Source: Bacillus sp. FJAT-26390 (GTDB lineage Bacteria; Bacillota; Bacilli; Paenibacillales; Paenibacillaceae). Taken from it: a stretch of DNA of 64,000 nt. Where the stretch lies: positions 936,519 through 1,000,518 of the forward strand of contig NZ_MAQX01000011.1 in assembly GCF_001682865.1 (NCBI RefSeq). The letters run 5' to 3'. Position numbers and translations under genes: made by a program. Below the pieces are notes generated by a model. That model was not told the origin of the DNA, did not search any database, and saw only the letters and a program-made list of their open reading frames with translations. Positions within the stretch are counted from its first letter, which is position 1. Each line of letters begins with the position of its first letter. This document shows, one piece after another, positions 17,156-25,928 of the stretch.

Positions 17156-17908
17156 CTATTCCTCATAAATCATTTTCCTCGTCATGCCGCCGTCAATCGT
17201 TATATGGGTACCCGTTACAAAATCATTGTTAGGGTCGGTTAAGTAAAGGCACGCACGCGCGATATCCGCCGGCTTGCCAACGCGCTGTGACGGATGCTGC
17301 GCATGATCCTCCGGCCGCAGCTTATCGTAGTCGCCATTTTCGATCCAGCCCGGACAGATGGCGTTGACGGTTATGCGATCAGGACCGAGTGACACCGCCA
17401 TCGCATGCGTGAGCGACAGAATACCGCCTTTCGAGGCGGCATAGGCTTCCGAATTCGGCTCCGACATCATCGCTCTCGTCGAGGAAATGTTCACGATAGC
17501 GCCTCCGCCGCTTGTCCGCATCAGCTTCGCCGCCTCACGCGAGCAGACGAAGGTGCCGCGCAGATTCGTGTCCACTACGCTGTCCCACTCGTCGATTGAT
17601 AAATCATAGGGTGACTTCCATATGCCAAAGCCTGCATTATTAATGACGATGTCCAGTCTGCCCAGCATCGTCTCGATATCGCGGAGCAAACCTACTATTT
17701 GTTCCGGCTTGCTCATATCGATGACAAAGGATAAGGAATCATAGCCAGCCTCCTGCAGCAGGTCGCCGGTCTGCTCAAGCCCATCTTCATTTTTATCGAC
17801 GAGCACGGGAAGCGCTCCTTGCTCGGCATAGGCGATCGCAAGCGCACGGCCGATTCCCGCTCCTGCACCCGTTATGAGTACTATTTTATCGTCATAGACT
17901 GATTCCAT
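17156..17908 (-). CDS. Short-chain dehydrogenase/reductase (SDR)
   Basis: A 250-residue classical SDR oxidoreductase. The cofactor motif is TGAGAGIG (residues 13-20), the acidic residue VDKNED near 38 suggests NAD(H) preference, and NNAG is at 90-93. The catalytic Ser142/143, Tyr156 and Lys160 lie in ISSTRAM...YAASK. The C-terminal GTHITIDGGMTRKM is typical of glucose-1-dehydrogenase/3-oxoacyl reductase-like members. It lies beside the rhamnosidase/AraC pair; an L-rhamnose or sugar dehydrogenase role is possible but not shown. Confidence 0.88.
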   Translation of the reverse strand: MESVYDDKIVLITGAGAGIGRALAIAYAEQGALPVLVDKNEDGLEQTGDLLQEAGYDSLSFVIDMSKPEQIVGLLRDIETMLGRLDIVINNAGFGIWKSPYDLSIDEWDSVVDTNLRGTFVCSREAAKLMRTSGGGAIVNISSTRAMMSEPNSEAYAASKGGILSLTHAMAVSLGPDRITVNAICPGWIENGDYDKLRPEDHAQHPSQRVGKPADIARACLYLTDPNNDFVTGTHITIDGGMTRKMIYEE

Positions 17909-18331
17909 CCGAATTCCTCCTTAGCGATTGTAGCTGGTCTTTCAATAAAAGTGTAATCGAAAATCATCTAAAATGAAAACAGCTAAAAACATAGTGCGGC
18001 AACGTACATCACTTATGTCCATCTTGCCGATTGCTGCGTTCGGGCTAAGGCTCTCCGTTGTTAATGCTCGTTGCAGGGCTGATGCTTCAATCAAATTTGC
18101 CTGCCTCCAAAAGTTGTGGCTAAGTCGTGTCAAATTGTCTGATAATTTAATCATTGTTTTGAAAAAGGCTTCAAAAGCCCTTGTCAATTACTCCAAAAGC
18201 GCATATGATAAAAGCAAGAAAAGGTTGTGAATGTTTTCACATTGTATTATAGGTTGTGAAATAATTCACGTTGTAAGGTCGACAGCCGACGCGGCTCACG
18301 CCCTTTACACATACAATAGGAGGCGTTTTAG
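17909..18331. other. Promoter region upstream of the NADH oxidase gene
   Basis: A 423-bp gap. The right end holds two Rex-like operators (18225-18271) and the ribosome site TAGGAGGCG. The left 300 bp shows no convincing gene; small frames in both strands lack ribosome sites. Confidence 0.5.
18225..18271 (+). promoter_or_regulatory. Tandem Rex-like redox operators
   Basis: Two copies of the Rex pattern TTGTGAA-N4-TTCACAA: TTGTGAATGTTTTCACAT at 18225-18242 and TTGTGAAATAATTCACGT at 18254-18271, 29 bp apart centre to centre. A possible -10 (TATTAT, 18245-18250) lies between them. Rex represses such genes when the NADH/NAD+ ratio is low, which suits an NADH-consuming oxidase downstream. Confidence 0.8.
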
Positions 18332-19666
18332 ATGACGATGAACATTGCTGTTATTGGCTGCACACATGCAGGAACTGCTGCTATTACCCAAATGGCTAAG
18401 CTTTACCCGGAGGCCCGCATTACGGTCTATGAACGGAACGACAACATCTCGTTTTTATCGTGCGGCATTGCCCTTCACGTTGGCGGTGTAGTAAAGGATG
18501 CCGAGCAGCTATTTTACGCAACACCTGACCAGCTCGCTAAGCTAGGCGTTACGACGCATATGCGCCATGACGTGCTTGCAGTAGATACGGATGCCAAAAC
18601 GATTCAAGTCCGCAACCTGCTAACCGGCGGCGAATTTACAGACACTTTCGATAAGCTCGTCGTAACGACTGGCTCGTGGCCGATTGTTCCTCAAATGGAC
18701 GGCATTGATCTCGAAAATATCGTTCTTTGCAAAAACTATAACCATTCGAAAACGATCATTGAAAAAGCAAAAAATGCGAACCGCATCGCCGTCATCGGGG
18801 CCGGCTATATCGGCATTGAGCTTGTTGAAGCCTTTGAGCAGCTTGGCAAGCAGGTTACTTTGATCGATAATATGGAGCGCATTTTATATAAATACTTGGA
18901 CCAAGAGTTTACCGATCTAACTGAGCAAGCGTTGATTGATAAAGGGATTACAATCGCAACCGGCGAAACCGTCACTTCGTTCACGGGCGCCGAGGGCCGC
19001 GTAACAACCGTTAATACGACTGCTGGCCAATATGAAGCGGACCTCGTTGTGCTTTGCATCGGCTTCCGTCCTAATACTGAGCTGCTCAAGGGTCAAGTCG
19101 ACATGCTGCCAAACGGTGCGATTATCGTCGACGATTATATGAGAACGAGCAAGCCTGATATTTTTGCCGCTGGCGACAGCTGTGCCGTCCACTATAATCC
19201 GACTGGTCAAAATGCCTATATCCCGCTTGCAACAAACGCCGTTCGCATGGGCACGCTGGTTGCCAAAAACCTTATGGAGCCAGTCGTCAGATATCTTGGG
19301 ACGCAAGGCACATCGGGCATTAAGATTTACGACTACAACATCGCATCGACTGGTTTAACCGAAACAGCCGCAATTGCTTCGGGAATGAATGTGAAAAATG
19401 TCACAATCATCGACAATTACCGTCCCGAGTTTATGCCGACCTACGAGCAAGTAACGCTGAAGGTTGTTTACGAAGCAGACAGCGGCAGAATCGTTGGCGC
19501 TCAGGTGCTCTCGAAGGTCGATCTGACGCAATCGATAAATACGTTATCGGTTTGTATCCAAAACGGCATGACCATGGACGAATTAAGCTACGTCGATTTC
19601 TTCTTCCAGCCACACTACAACAAACCATGGAACCTGCTTAACCAAGCCGGGTTGCAGGCGGTATAA
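18332..19666 (+). CDS. NADH oxidase / CoA-disulfide reductase-type flavoprotein
   Basis: A 444-residue FAD-dependent pyridine nucleotide disulfide reductase. FAD binding shows an N-terminal Rossmann motif reading GCTHAGTAA in place of the usual GxGxxG. The redox-active single cysteine is Cys44 in FLSCGIALHVGG, the hallmark of water-forming NADH oxidase, NADH peroxidase and CoA-disulfide reductase. NAD binding is at IAVIGAGYIGIELVEAF. The second FAD motif is PDIFAAGDSCAVHY and the dimer interface follows. TAGGAGG sits 8 nt upstream of the ATG. The Rex-like sites favour a role in NADH reoxidation under low oxygen (Nox, H2O-forming), but the sequence alone does not exclude CoA-disulfide reductase. 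Confidence 0.88.
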   Translation: MTMNIAVIGCTHAGTAAITQMAKLYPEARITVYERNDNISFLSCGIALHVGGVVKDAEQLFYATPDQLAKLGVTTHMRHDVLAVDTDAKTIQVRNLLTGGEFTDTFDKLVVTTGSWPIVPQMDGIDLENIVLCKNYNHSKTIIEKAKNANRIAVIGAGYIGIELVEAFEQLGKQVTLIDNMERILYKYLDQEFTDLTEQALIDKGITIATGETVTSFTGAEGRVTTVNTTAGQYEADLVVLCIGFRPNTELLKGQVDMLPNGAIIVDDYMRTSKPDIFAAGDSCAVHYNPTGQNAYIPLATNAVRMGTLVAKNLMEPVVRYLGTQGTSGIKIYDYNIASTGLTETAAIASGMNVKNVTIIDNYRPEFMPTYEQVTLKVVYEADSGRIVGAQVLSKVDLTQSINTLSVCIQNGMTMDELSYVDFFFQPHYNKPWNLLNQAGLQAV

Positions 19667-19673
19667 CACAATC

Positions 19674-19712
19674 AAGGAGCAGCAATGAGGTTATTCCTCA
19701 TCGCTGCTCCTT
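19674..19712 (+). terminator. Terminator of the NADH oxidase gene
   Basis: AAGGAGCAGC-AATGAGG and CCTCAT-C-GCTGCTCCTT form a long stem followed by TTTGATTTCTT. Confidence 0.85.
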
Positions 19713-19770
19713 TGATTTCTTCATCCTATAGGAGAAAGACCTCGCACATGGTGCTCCTTTCTAACTAAAT

Positions 19771-20739
19771 CTACACCGAATCCGCCGGCGGAGTACCAAA
19801 GTTTGGCGTGCCGTCGCTATTCCACGTAAACACTTTGGCGCGCGCATGGCGATTCGGATCAAACAATGGATCGCCTGCAATCTCCTTATAGCTGCGAGCG
19901 TGATAAACGAGTATGTCCTGCTCGCCATCCTCAGACACCGTAAAGCTGTTATGCCCCGGACCGTATTGGCTGTTCTCCTCGCTGCTCACAAACACCGGCT
20001 CCTGCGACTTCACCCAAGAGGCAGGATCAAGCAAGTCGCTCGTTTCCATAGCCGTCAGCATCCCCATCGCATAATTGTGATTCGTCGCGCTGCCGGAATA
20101 CGTCAAATAGATCTTGCCGCCGCGTTTTAGCACGGCCGCGCCTTCATTCACCATGAAGCCAATGACTTCCCAATCAAGCTCAGGCCTCGTGATCAGCACC
20201 TGCTTGCTCGCAAGCGTCCATGGATTACCCATCAGCGCGATATACAAATTTGTATTGCCTTGAATGGCAGGATCTTGCTGCGCCCATACTAAATATTGCT
20301 CGCCGTTATGCTCGAAGCTAGTAGCATCAAGAGAGAAGGAATCCCAATCCGTGGCGATCTGTCCCTTCTCCGTCCAGCTGCCTTCAAGCGGATTAGCCGA
20401 TTCATTTTCCAGCACATACATACGATGCCGAAACGGCGCGTCTTCCCTTGCAGCGGCGAAATAGATATACCATTTCCCACCGATCAGATGCAGCTCGGGC
20501 GCCCATATATGTTTGCTCATCGGCCCGGAATGGTGTTTTCTCCACACGACAACCTGCTCGGCATCGGTCAGTCCTTCAATTGTAGCCGCTCTGCGAAGCT
20601 CAATTCTATCGTACTCAGGCACGGAGCCTGTAAAATAATAAAAACCGTCCGAATGCTTCAAAACCCAAGGATCTGCCCGTTGCTCTACCAATGGATTTCG
20701 CAGCTGCTTGCGCGACTGCTCGGATGCTTGCATACTCAT
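19771..20739 (-). CDS. Glycoside hydrolase family 43 enzyme (arabinosidase/xylosidase type)
   Basis: About 322 residues, a single five-bladed propeller domain. GH43 markers are the catalytic base Asp23 (VEQRADPWVLK), the blade motif SKHIWAPELHLIGGKWYIYF, the Asp of DSFSLDATSF, and the probable general acid Glu in GFMVNEGAAVLKRGGK. The C-terminal segment YGPGHNSF has the conserved His. No signal peptide is seen with the ATG at 20739 (GAGAGG upstream), so it likely acts on imported oligosaccharides. The upstream in-frame extension to 20838 is AT-rich promoter sequence. It is divergent from an ArsR-type regulator and close to the GH51/ABC operon, which suggests arabino-oligosaccharide use. Confidence 0.85.
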   Translation of the reverse strand: MSMQASEQSRKQLRNPLVEQRADPWVLKHSDGFYYFTGSVPEYDRIELRRAATIEGLTDAEQVVVWRKHHSGPMSKHIWAPELHLIGGKWYIYFAAAREDAPFRHRMYVLENESANPLEGSWTEKGQIATDWDSFSLDATSFEHNGEQYLVWAQQDPAIQGNTNLYIALMGNPWTLASKQVLITRPELDWEVIGFMVNEGAAVLKRGGKIYLTYSGSATNHNYAMGMLTAMETSDLLDPASWVKSQEPVFVSSEENSQYGPGHNSFTVSEDGEQDILVYHARSYKEIAGDPLFDPNRHARAKVFTWNSDGTPNFGTPPADSV

Positions 20740-20804
20740 GATTCCTCTCAATCCTCCAGCTAAAAATCCTATGTACTTGGGACGGAAATATAATTTGTAA
20801 AGCC

Positions 20805-20835
20805 AACTATTAACATATAAAATAAACAAATAGTT
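20805..20835. promoter_or_regulatory. Inverted repeat between GH43 and the ArsR-type regulator
   Basis: AACTATT (20805-20811) and AATAGTT (20829-20835), 17 bp apart in very AT-rich sequence between divergent genes. Its position suits an operator for the neighbouring regulator, but there is no direct evidence. Confidence 0.35.
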
Positions 20836-20948
20836 CACTTTAGTTAAATGATCATACCCAATGAACGAACCAAACCTTACGACATATTATTTCGATTCAT
20901 TTAATGCAAAGCGATTGCACGGTTAATAAAGTTGAGCGGAGTGAAGGC

Positions 20949-21863
20949 ATGAAAATAGATATTTCAGATACGCATCTACCGATTTATGAAGCATTGGCGA
21001 GCGATGTAAGACTTCGAATCATTCAATTGCTTGCCCTGCAGGAAATGAACATTAAGGATCTCGCGCAAGCGCTCGAACTGAGCAGTCCGATCATGACAAT
21101 GCATGTCAAAAAGCTGGAGAAAGCCGGGCTCATTAGCTCCGAGATGGTTTCCAGCAGCGGCGGCACCAAAAAAATGTGCAAGCTCATTACCGACAGCATT
21201 GAAATCGATTTCCCGTCCAAAAGCCGTCCTGCGCTGCGCACCTATCACGAATCTATCGTTTCCGTCGGTCATTACACCGACTTCGAAGTAGAGCCGACCT
21301 GCGGCCTAGCTACTACCGTGAAGGTAATCGGCATGTTCGACGAGCCGCGTTTTTTCCTTGATGCGGAGCGCACCAATGCAAAAATATTATGGTTCAGCAG
21401 CGGCTTCATCGAATACAAAATTGCTAACTTCCTGTTGAAAAGCGAGAAGCCTACCGAGCTCGAAATTTCTTTCGAAATATCGTCCGAGGCTCCGTTTGCC
21501 AATGAGAATTGGCCGTCCGACATTTCCTTCTATATCAACGGCACCAAAATCGGCCTATGGACAAGCCCCGGCGATTTCGGCGGCAAACGAGGCAAGTACA
21601 CGCCTGACTGGTGGTGGGACGAGATCAATCAATACGGCCTGCTGAAAGTATTAAAAATTACGCCAAACGGCACCTTTATTGACGGTCAGCAAATATCCGA
21701 CGTTACCCTAGATGATGTCGATATTTTAAACAAGCAGTGGAAATTCCGCATAGCTGTTGAGGAAGACGCTGAGAATGTAGGCGGCGTTACGCTATTTGGC
21801 GCCGGGTTTGGGAACTATAATCAGGACATCGTCTTCAAGCTATATTATGAAAGAAACGAGTAG
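20949..21863 (+). CDS. ArsR-type HTH regulator with large C-terminal domain
   Basis: About 304 residues. The first 85 are an ArsR winged helix (LPIYEALASDVRLRIIQLLAL, MNIKDLAQALELSSPIMTMHVKKLEKAGLI). The remaining 200 or so residues are beta-rich and aromatic (WFSSGFIEYKIANFLLKS, LEISFEISSEAPF, DISFYINGTKIGLW, YTPDWWWDEINQYG), which looks like a carbohydrate-binding or jelly-roll sensor. There is no metal-binding ELCVCDL motif, so it is not a metal sensor. The ATG at 20949 has GGAGTGAAGG upstream. It is divergent from GH43 and converges on the GH51 operon, so it is the likely pathway regulator. Confidence 0.8.
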   Translation: MKIDISDTHLPIYEALASDVRLRIIQLLALQEMNIKDLAQALELSSPIMTMHVKKLEKAGLISSEMVSSSGGTKKMCKLITDSIEIDFPSKSRPALRTYHESIVSVGHYTDFEVEPTCGLATTVKVIGMFDEPRFFLDAERTNAKILWFSSGFIEYKIANFLLKSEKPTELEISFEISSEAPFANENWPSDISFYINGTKIGLWTSPGDFGGKRGKYTPDWWWDEINQYGLLKVLKITPNGTFIDGQQISDVTLDDVDILNKQWKFRIAVEEDAENVGGVTLFGAGFGNYNQDIVFKLYYERNE

Positions 21864-21899
21864 GAGCATGCGGCATCAGCCGCCTGCTCCTTTCTCTTT
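21863..21899. terminator. Terminator between the ArsR-type gene and the GH51 operon
   Basis: GGAGCA-TG-CGGC, 4-nt loop, GCCG-CC-TGCTCC, then TTTCTCTTT on the plus strand. It ends the regulator gene and may also stop the 16-kb minus-strand operon, although the minus-strand tail is weak. Confidence 0.75.
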
Positions 21900-21906
21900 C
21901 TGTTTA

Positions 21907-24903
21907 CTACGCGGTCTTCAACCTGTAGATCGCAACCGACTGCTTCGGCAGCTCCACGGTGAACGTATTCGACAGACCATCGACTGCTTGTTCCTTCGGC
22001 TGCACCTCCGCAGGCTCCACAAACGAATTTTCCGTATCCAGCATCGCTTGTAGCGCCAGCTTCGTCCCTTGCGGAGAAATGGACTGCCCCATTACATGAA
22101 TGGATACCTTCACGTCATACGCTTCGCCATTTACGATTTTCAAAATCATCTCATTCGTCTTCTCGTCTCTGCCCGCGATGAAATAGAAGGGAGCTTCGCC
22201 CTGGGTGCCTCCGCGTCCCGCCTCATACGATTGCCCGCTTCGCATGCCGACTGTCGCTGGAAGCACCGAGCTTGCCACATGCTGGCTAAACAATTGCTGC
22301 ACATAATAATTCGGCGTTCCATAAACCTCCGAATTGTTGAACCATATCAAATCCGGCGACCACTGCGAATAACCTTCCTTGCCAAACAACGGCGCATATG
22401 AAGCCATCGCTACAACATCGGAATTTCGCTCCAGGCCGATCATATAAGCCGCTTCCGCAAGCGCCGAGCCGAAATTGTTCGCTCTTGCGCCGTTGTGCGC
22501 GGCATATTCTCCAACGAACACCTTTGGACCTTTGCGGTCATACGAATCATAGCGGCTTGCATTTGTTTTGAACCAATCCGGGTTCATATAATAATGCTCA
22601 TCCACAATATCCGTCGGCTGCCTTTGCTGCCAGCTCCATGCATCGTCAAAAATAGGACCGGATGGCGATGGGCCTGCCGAGGCGATCAGCTGGATGTTCG
22701 GATATTTCTCTTTAATGGCTGCTGCAAACTGCTCGTATCTTATAAAATAATCCGTACCCCAATGCTCGTTGCCGATTGCGATAAATTCAAGCCCAAAAGG
22801 AGCTGGATGCCCGTTTTTTGCTCGCAGCGCTCCCCATTTGCTCGTTACGGAGCCATTGGCATATTCGATTAGATCAAGCGCATCTTGCATAAAGGGCGAA
22901 AGCTCATCCATGGGCGCCACATCCGACTGGCGGAATTGATCGCCCATCCCCGCATTGACGACGGGAAGCGGCTCTGCCCCAAGATCCTCGCTTAACTGGA
23001 AGTATTCATGGAACCCAAGCCCATAGCTTTGGTAATAAGGCGTCGTTAACGAACCGCCGCCCCACATATTGGCGTTTTGTTTTCGTTGCGCGGGATCTCC
23101 AATCGAATCCTTCCAGTTGTAGCGATTGCCGATTCCGTCTCCACCGACAATGCTGCCGCCGGGAAATCTTACGAATGACGGCTTCAAATCAGCCAGCATT
23201 TGGACCAAATCCGCCCTTAAGCCTCCCGGTCTGTTCTTCCAAGTCGATTGAGGAAACAACGAGACCATATCGACATCAAGCGCACCTGCTCCCTGCATGC
23301 CCAGAACAAATCTTCCGCTCTGCGCATCAGCAGAAGCGGTTATTTTTGCAGTCAGCTTGCCCCATCCAGCATAAGGAGAAGCAGCCACTTCGCCTAAAGA
23401 CAGCTTCGTCTCACCGAGCCTCTTGCCGTCGTCGCCTTCTAAATAAGCGGTCAGCTTCAGCTTATCGCCCTTGCCGCTGCGAACGTACATGGAGAAATCG
23501 TAGCTCTCACCCTGCTTCAAGGCGATGCCTCCGAATCCGCTGTTCACGATCGCAAATTCATCTGCCTCGGCAGGCGCGTTCACCATTACCGATAAATAGC
23601 TCGGATTATTGGCATTTAGCGGGTACTCCGTGCGCACCTCCATCGTTCCGTCACCAGAGCCCGATGTTCTGCTCGCCCAGTTCCAAAGCGAATCTCCAAA
23701 CTCGAAGGAGCGATTCTCCACAAGCTCCGCGTACACGCCGCCATCACCGGCGAAGTTGATATCCTCGAAGAAAATGCCGAAAAGGTGATCACTCACGGGA
23801 GCGCCTTGCTGATCAGCTTGAATCGATACCGCGTAATCGGCAGCGCCTTCCTCCCATACGAGGAGCGGGATTTCTTTCTTGCTTGAGGCTTTGCCCTTCG
23901 TGACGGCCGCAGTCAGTACGACTTCAAGATCGCCAGCACCGCTCGCCGGCCTCGTAACGGAGCCTTCTGAACCTACCGCCACCTCATGATCCGAGGACCA
24001 AACGATATTAGCCCCACCCGGCCCAACTAGCGGAAGCACTAGTGCATCGACAACACGGTCGCTGCCTTCAATCGTCAGCCAATCCGCGGCAAAAGCAACG
24101 ATTTCATCATCGCTCATGCCTGCAGTCAGTTGATCGGCAACTTCATCGGCGGTTAACGCTTTGCTATAAATGCGTACCTCATCTACTTGTCCGGACAAAA
24201 ACGGATCGACGTCAAATTGTGATTTTCCGATAAAATTGCCCGTTGTGCCTGCCATATCGGTTGGTTTTATCGAAAGCTCATCATTGCGGGCAGCCTCACG
24301 GCCATTCAAATAGAGAACGCCTGTTGTGCCCGACCATGTGAAGGCAACATTCGTCCAGCTATCCACCGGAAACTCCGCCTCGGCATGAATGATCTGCTCG
24401 CCGCCGCCATTTTTAATCGCCAGCTTCATATTTCCGGTTTCTGACATTGGGGTCAGAAACAAATAACGATTCACTCCGTTGCCGAAGTCGAATATCCGCT
24501 GCCAAGTCCGAAGATCGTTCAAATTGACCCATGCCGATATCGTCAGCTCTTCCAACCCGTTAAGCACCGCCGTCGGCATTTCCGCATAGGCGCTTGCCCC
24601 GTCAAGCTGATAGCTGCTGCCAAACTTCCCTTCCGCCTGCAGCGTGCCGCCATTCAAACTAGCTCCGTTATCATGGCCCGTTGCATCGGCAGCTGCATGA
24701 ATAGCGCTGCCCGGCTCTGGCAGCTCCACTTCATCAAACGTGTAGCGAAGGACTAGAGATTGCTCATACGCAGACCGCTTATCCAGCTCCGCATTTTCCT
24801 TTACCTGCTCCCCCTGCTGCGGCCGCGTTAGCAGCCAGATCGCTGCTGCCATCGCGGCCAGCAGCAGCAAGACCAAAAATCTCCCTATACGCTTATTAAT
24901 CAA
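21907..24903 (-). CDS. Membrane-anchored LamG + GH51 alpha-L-arabinofuranosidase
   Basis: A 998-residue surface enzyme. An uncleaved-looking N-terminal anchor (FLVLLLLAAMAAAIWLL, residues 9-25) is followed by a LamG/concanavalin jelly roll (about 48-260, with SAWVNLNDLRTWQRIFDFG) and an immunoglobulin-like spacer (about 265-350). The rest is a GH51 barrel with C-terminal beta domain. The general acid/base is Glu713 in AIGNEHWG and the nucleophile is Glu799 in VFVGEYAAHNG. It should release arabinose from arabinan or arabinoxylan outside the cell. It is the last gene of the ABC-transporter operon, 39 bp after a permease gene, so hydrolysis and uptake are coupled. Substrate detail is inferred from family. 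Confidence 0.88.
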   Translation of the reverse strand: MINKRIGRFLVLLLLAAMAAAIWLLTRPQQGEQVKENAELDKRSAYEQSLVLRYTFDEVELPEPGSAIHAAADATGHDNGASLNGGTLQAEGKFGSSYQLDGASAYAEMPTAVLNGLEELTISAWVNLNDLRTWQRIFDFGNGVNRYLFLTPMSETGNMKLAIKNGGGEQIIHAEAEFPVDSWTNVAFTWSGTTGVLYLNGREAARNDELSIKPTDMAGTTGNFIGKSQFDVDPFLSGQVDEVRIYSKALTADEVADQLTAGMSDDEIVAFAADWLTIEGSDRVVDALVLPLVGPGGANIVWSSDHEVAVGSEGSVTRPASGAGDLEVVLTAAVTKGKASSKKEIPLLVWEEGAADYAVSIQADQQGAPVSDHLFGIFFEDINFAGDGGVYAELVENRSFEFGDSLWNWASRTSGSGDGTMEVRTEYPLNANNPSYLSVMVNAPAEADEFAIVNSGFGGIALKQGESYDFSMYVRSGKGDKLKLTAYLEGDDGKRLGETKLSLGEVAASPYAGWGKLTAKITASADAQSGRFVLGMQGAGALDVDMVSLFPQSTWKNRPGGLRADLVQMLADLKPSFVRFPGGSIVGGDGIGNRYNWKDSIGDPAQRKQNANMWGGGSLTTPYYQSYGLGFHEYFQLSEDLGAEPLPVVNAGMGDQFRQSDVAPMDELSPFMQDALDLIEYANGSVTSKWGALRAKNGHPAPFGLEFIAIGNEHWGTDYFIRYEQFAAAIKEKYPNIQLIASAGPSPSGPIFDDAWSWQQRQPTDIVDEHYYMNPDWFKTNASRYDSYDRKGPKVFVGEYAAHNGARANNFGSALAEAAYMIGLERNSDVVAMASYAPLFGKEGYSQWSPDLIWFNNSEVYGTPNYYVQQLFSQHVASSVLPATVGMRSGQSYEAGRGGTQGEAPFYFIAGRDEKTNEMILKIVNGEAYDVKVSIHVMGQSISPQGTKLALQAMLDTENSFVEPAEVQPKEQAVDGLSNTFTVELPKQSVAIYRLKTA

Positions 24904-24942
24904 CTTGCACCTCTTTTTCGATAGCTGAACAGCCGTATCTTG

Positions 24943-25923
24943 CTATTCGCCTGCGATACCCGAACGTTCAACGCTCTCCACGAAGTAGCGCTGCGTGAAC
25001 ATATATAGGATGAGCACAGGCAAAATCGTGAGCATTACGCCCGCCATAACTTGGTTTTGCAGCGTTGGCGCCATGCCAAGCGTGCCTGCGGATACCGAGC
25101 TTGAAGCCTGCTGAAGATCCAAATTCGCATTTCCGTTGAAGAAGGCCATATTTTGCGCCAAGTTGAAATACTCTGGAACGAGCAAATACATGTTAGGCTC
25201 GAACAAGTCATTCCAATGCCAAACGACCGAGAACAAGAAGACGACCAGCATAGCCGGCTTGGCTAGCGGGAACATAATCATCCAATACGTGCGGAATGCG
25301 CCTGCGCCATCGATTCTCGCCGCCTCCTCGAGCACGTTCGGAAGGGTGCGGTAAAATTGAATAAAGATTAGCACGAACAAAGAGCCTTTTAATCCGTGAC
25401 CAAGCAGCGCCGGCACAACGAACGGCAAATGCGTATTTACCCAGCCTAGATCAAGGAAAAAGGTAAACAGCGGCACGACGATCGTCTGCGGCGGCACTAG
25501 AAACGTGAACACCACCATCGCCAGAAACAGCGCTTGCCCAGGGAAGCGGTAACGCGCGAAGCCGTAGCCGACTATCGAGCAGCTGATGACCTGCAAAATC
25601 GCGCTCCCGAATGATATGATCGTGCTGTTCAATAGTCCGGGCCAGAAATTAATCGCCTTAAGCGCAATCGAGTAATTCGTTAAGCTGAACTGCTTCGGAA
25701 TCCATTGAATCGTCGCATCCGCAACATCCTCCGGCCGCATGAGCGATTTGGATACCATGTACAGCAGCGGATAGACGAATACGAACGCCAAGCTGAGAAT
25801 AACTAAATAGTAGAAGAACGTTCCGATTATGCCGCGCCCGCGCTTCATCCACGTAATCTTCCAGACCGCTTCCGCTTTGCCTTGAAGACCCGCATATTTT
25901 TCGGTCACACTTGGTGAACTCAT
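24943..25923 (-). CDS. Carbohydrate ABC transporter permease (MalG type)
   Basis: A 326-residue inner membrane protein with six transmembrane helices and the MalG-type EAA loop EEAARIDGAGAFRTYWMIMFPLAKPA. The N-terminal extension of about 30 residues is charged. It is the second permease of the second permease pair, 5 bp after the MalF-type gene. The usual ATPase (MsmX-like) is absent and is presumably encoded elsewhere, as is normal for such Firmicute transporters. Confidence 0.88.
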   Translation of the reverse strand: MSSPSVTEKYAGLQGKAEAVWKITWMKRGRGIIGTFFYYLVILSLAFVFVYPLLYMVSKSLMRPEDVADATIQWIPKQFSLTNYSIALKAINFWPGLLNSTIISFGSAILQVISCSIVGYGFARYRFPGQALFLAMVVFTFLVPPQTIVVPLFTFFLDLGWVNTHLPFVVPALLGHGLKGSLFVLIFIQFYRTLPNVLEEAARIDGAGAFRTYWMIMFPLAKPAMLVVFLFSVVWHWNDLFEPNMYLLVPEYFNLAQNMAFFNGNANLDLQQASSSVSAGTLGMAPTLQNQVMAGVMLTILPVLILYMFTQRYFVESVERSGIAGE

Positions 25924-25928
25924 GCCTT

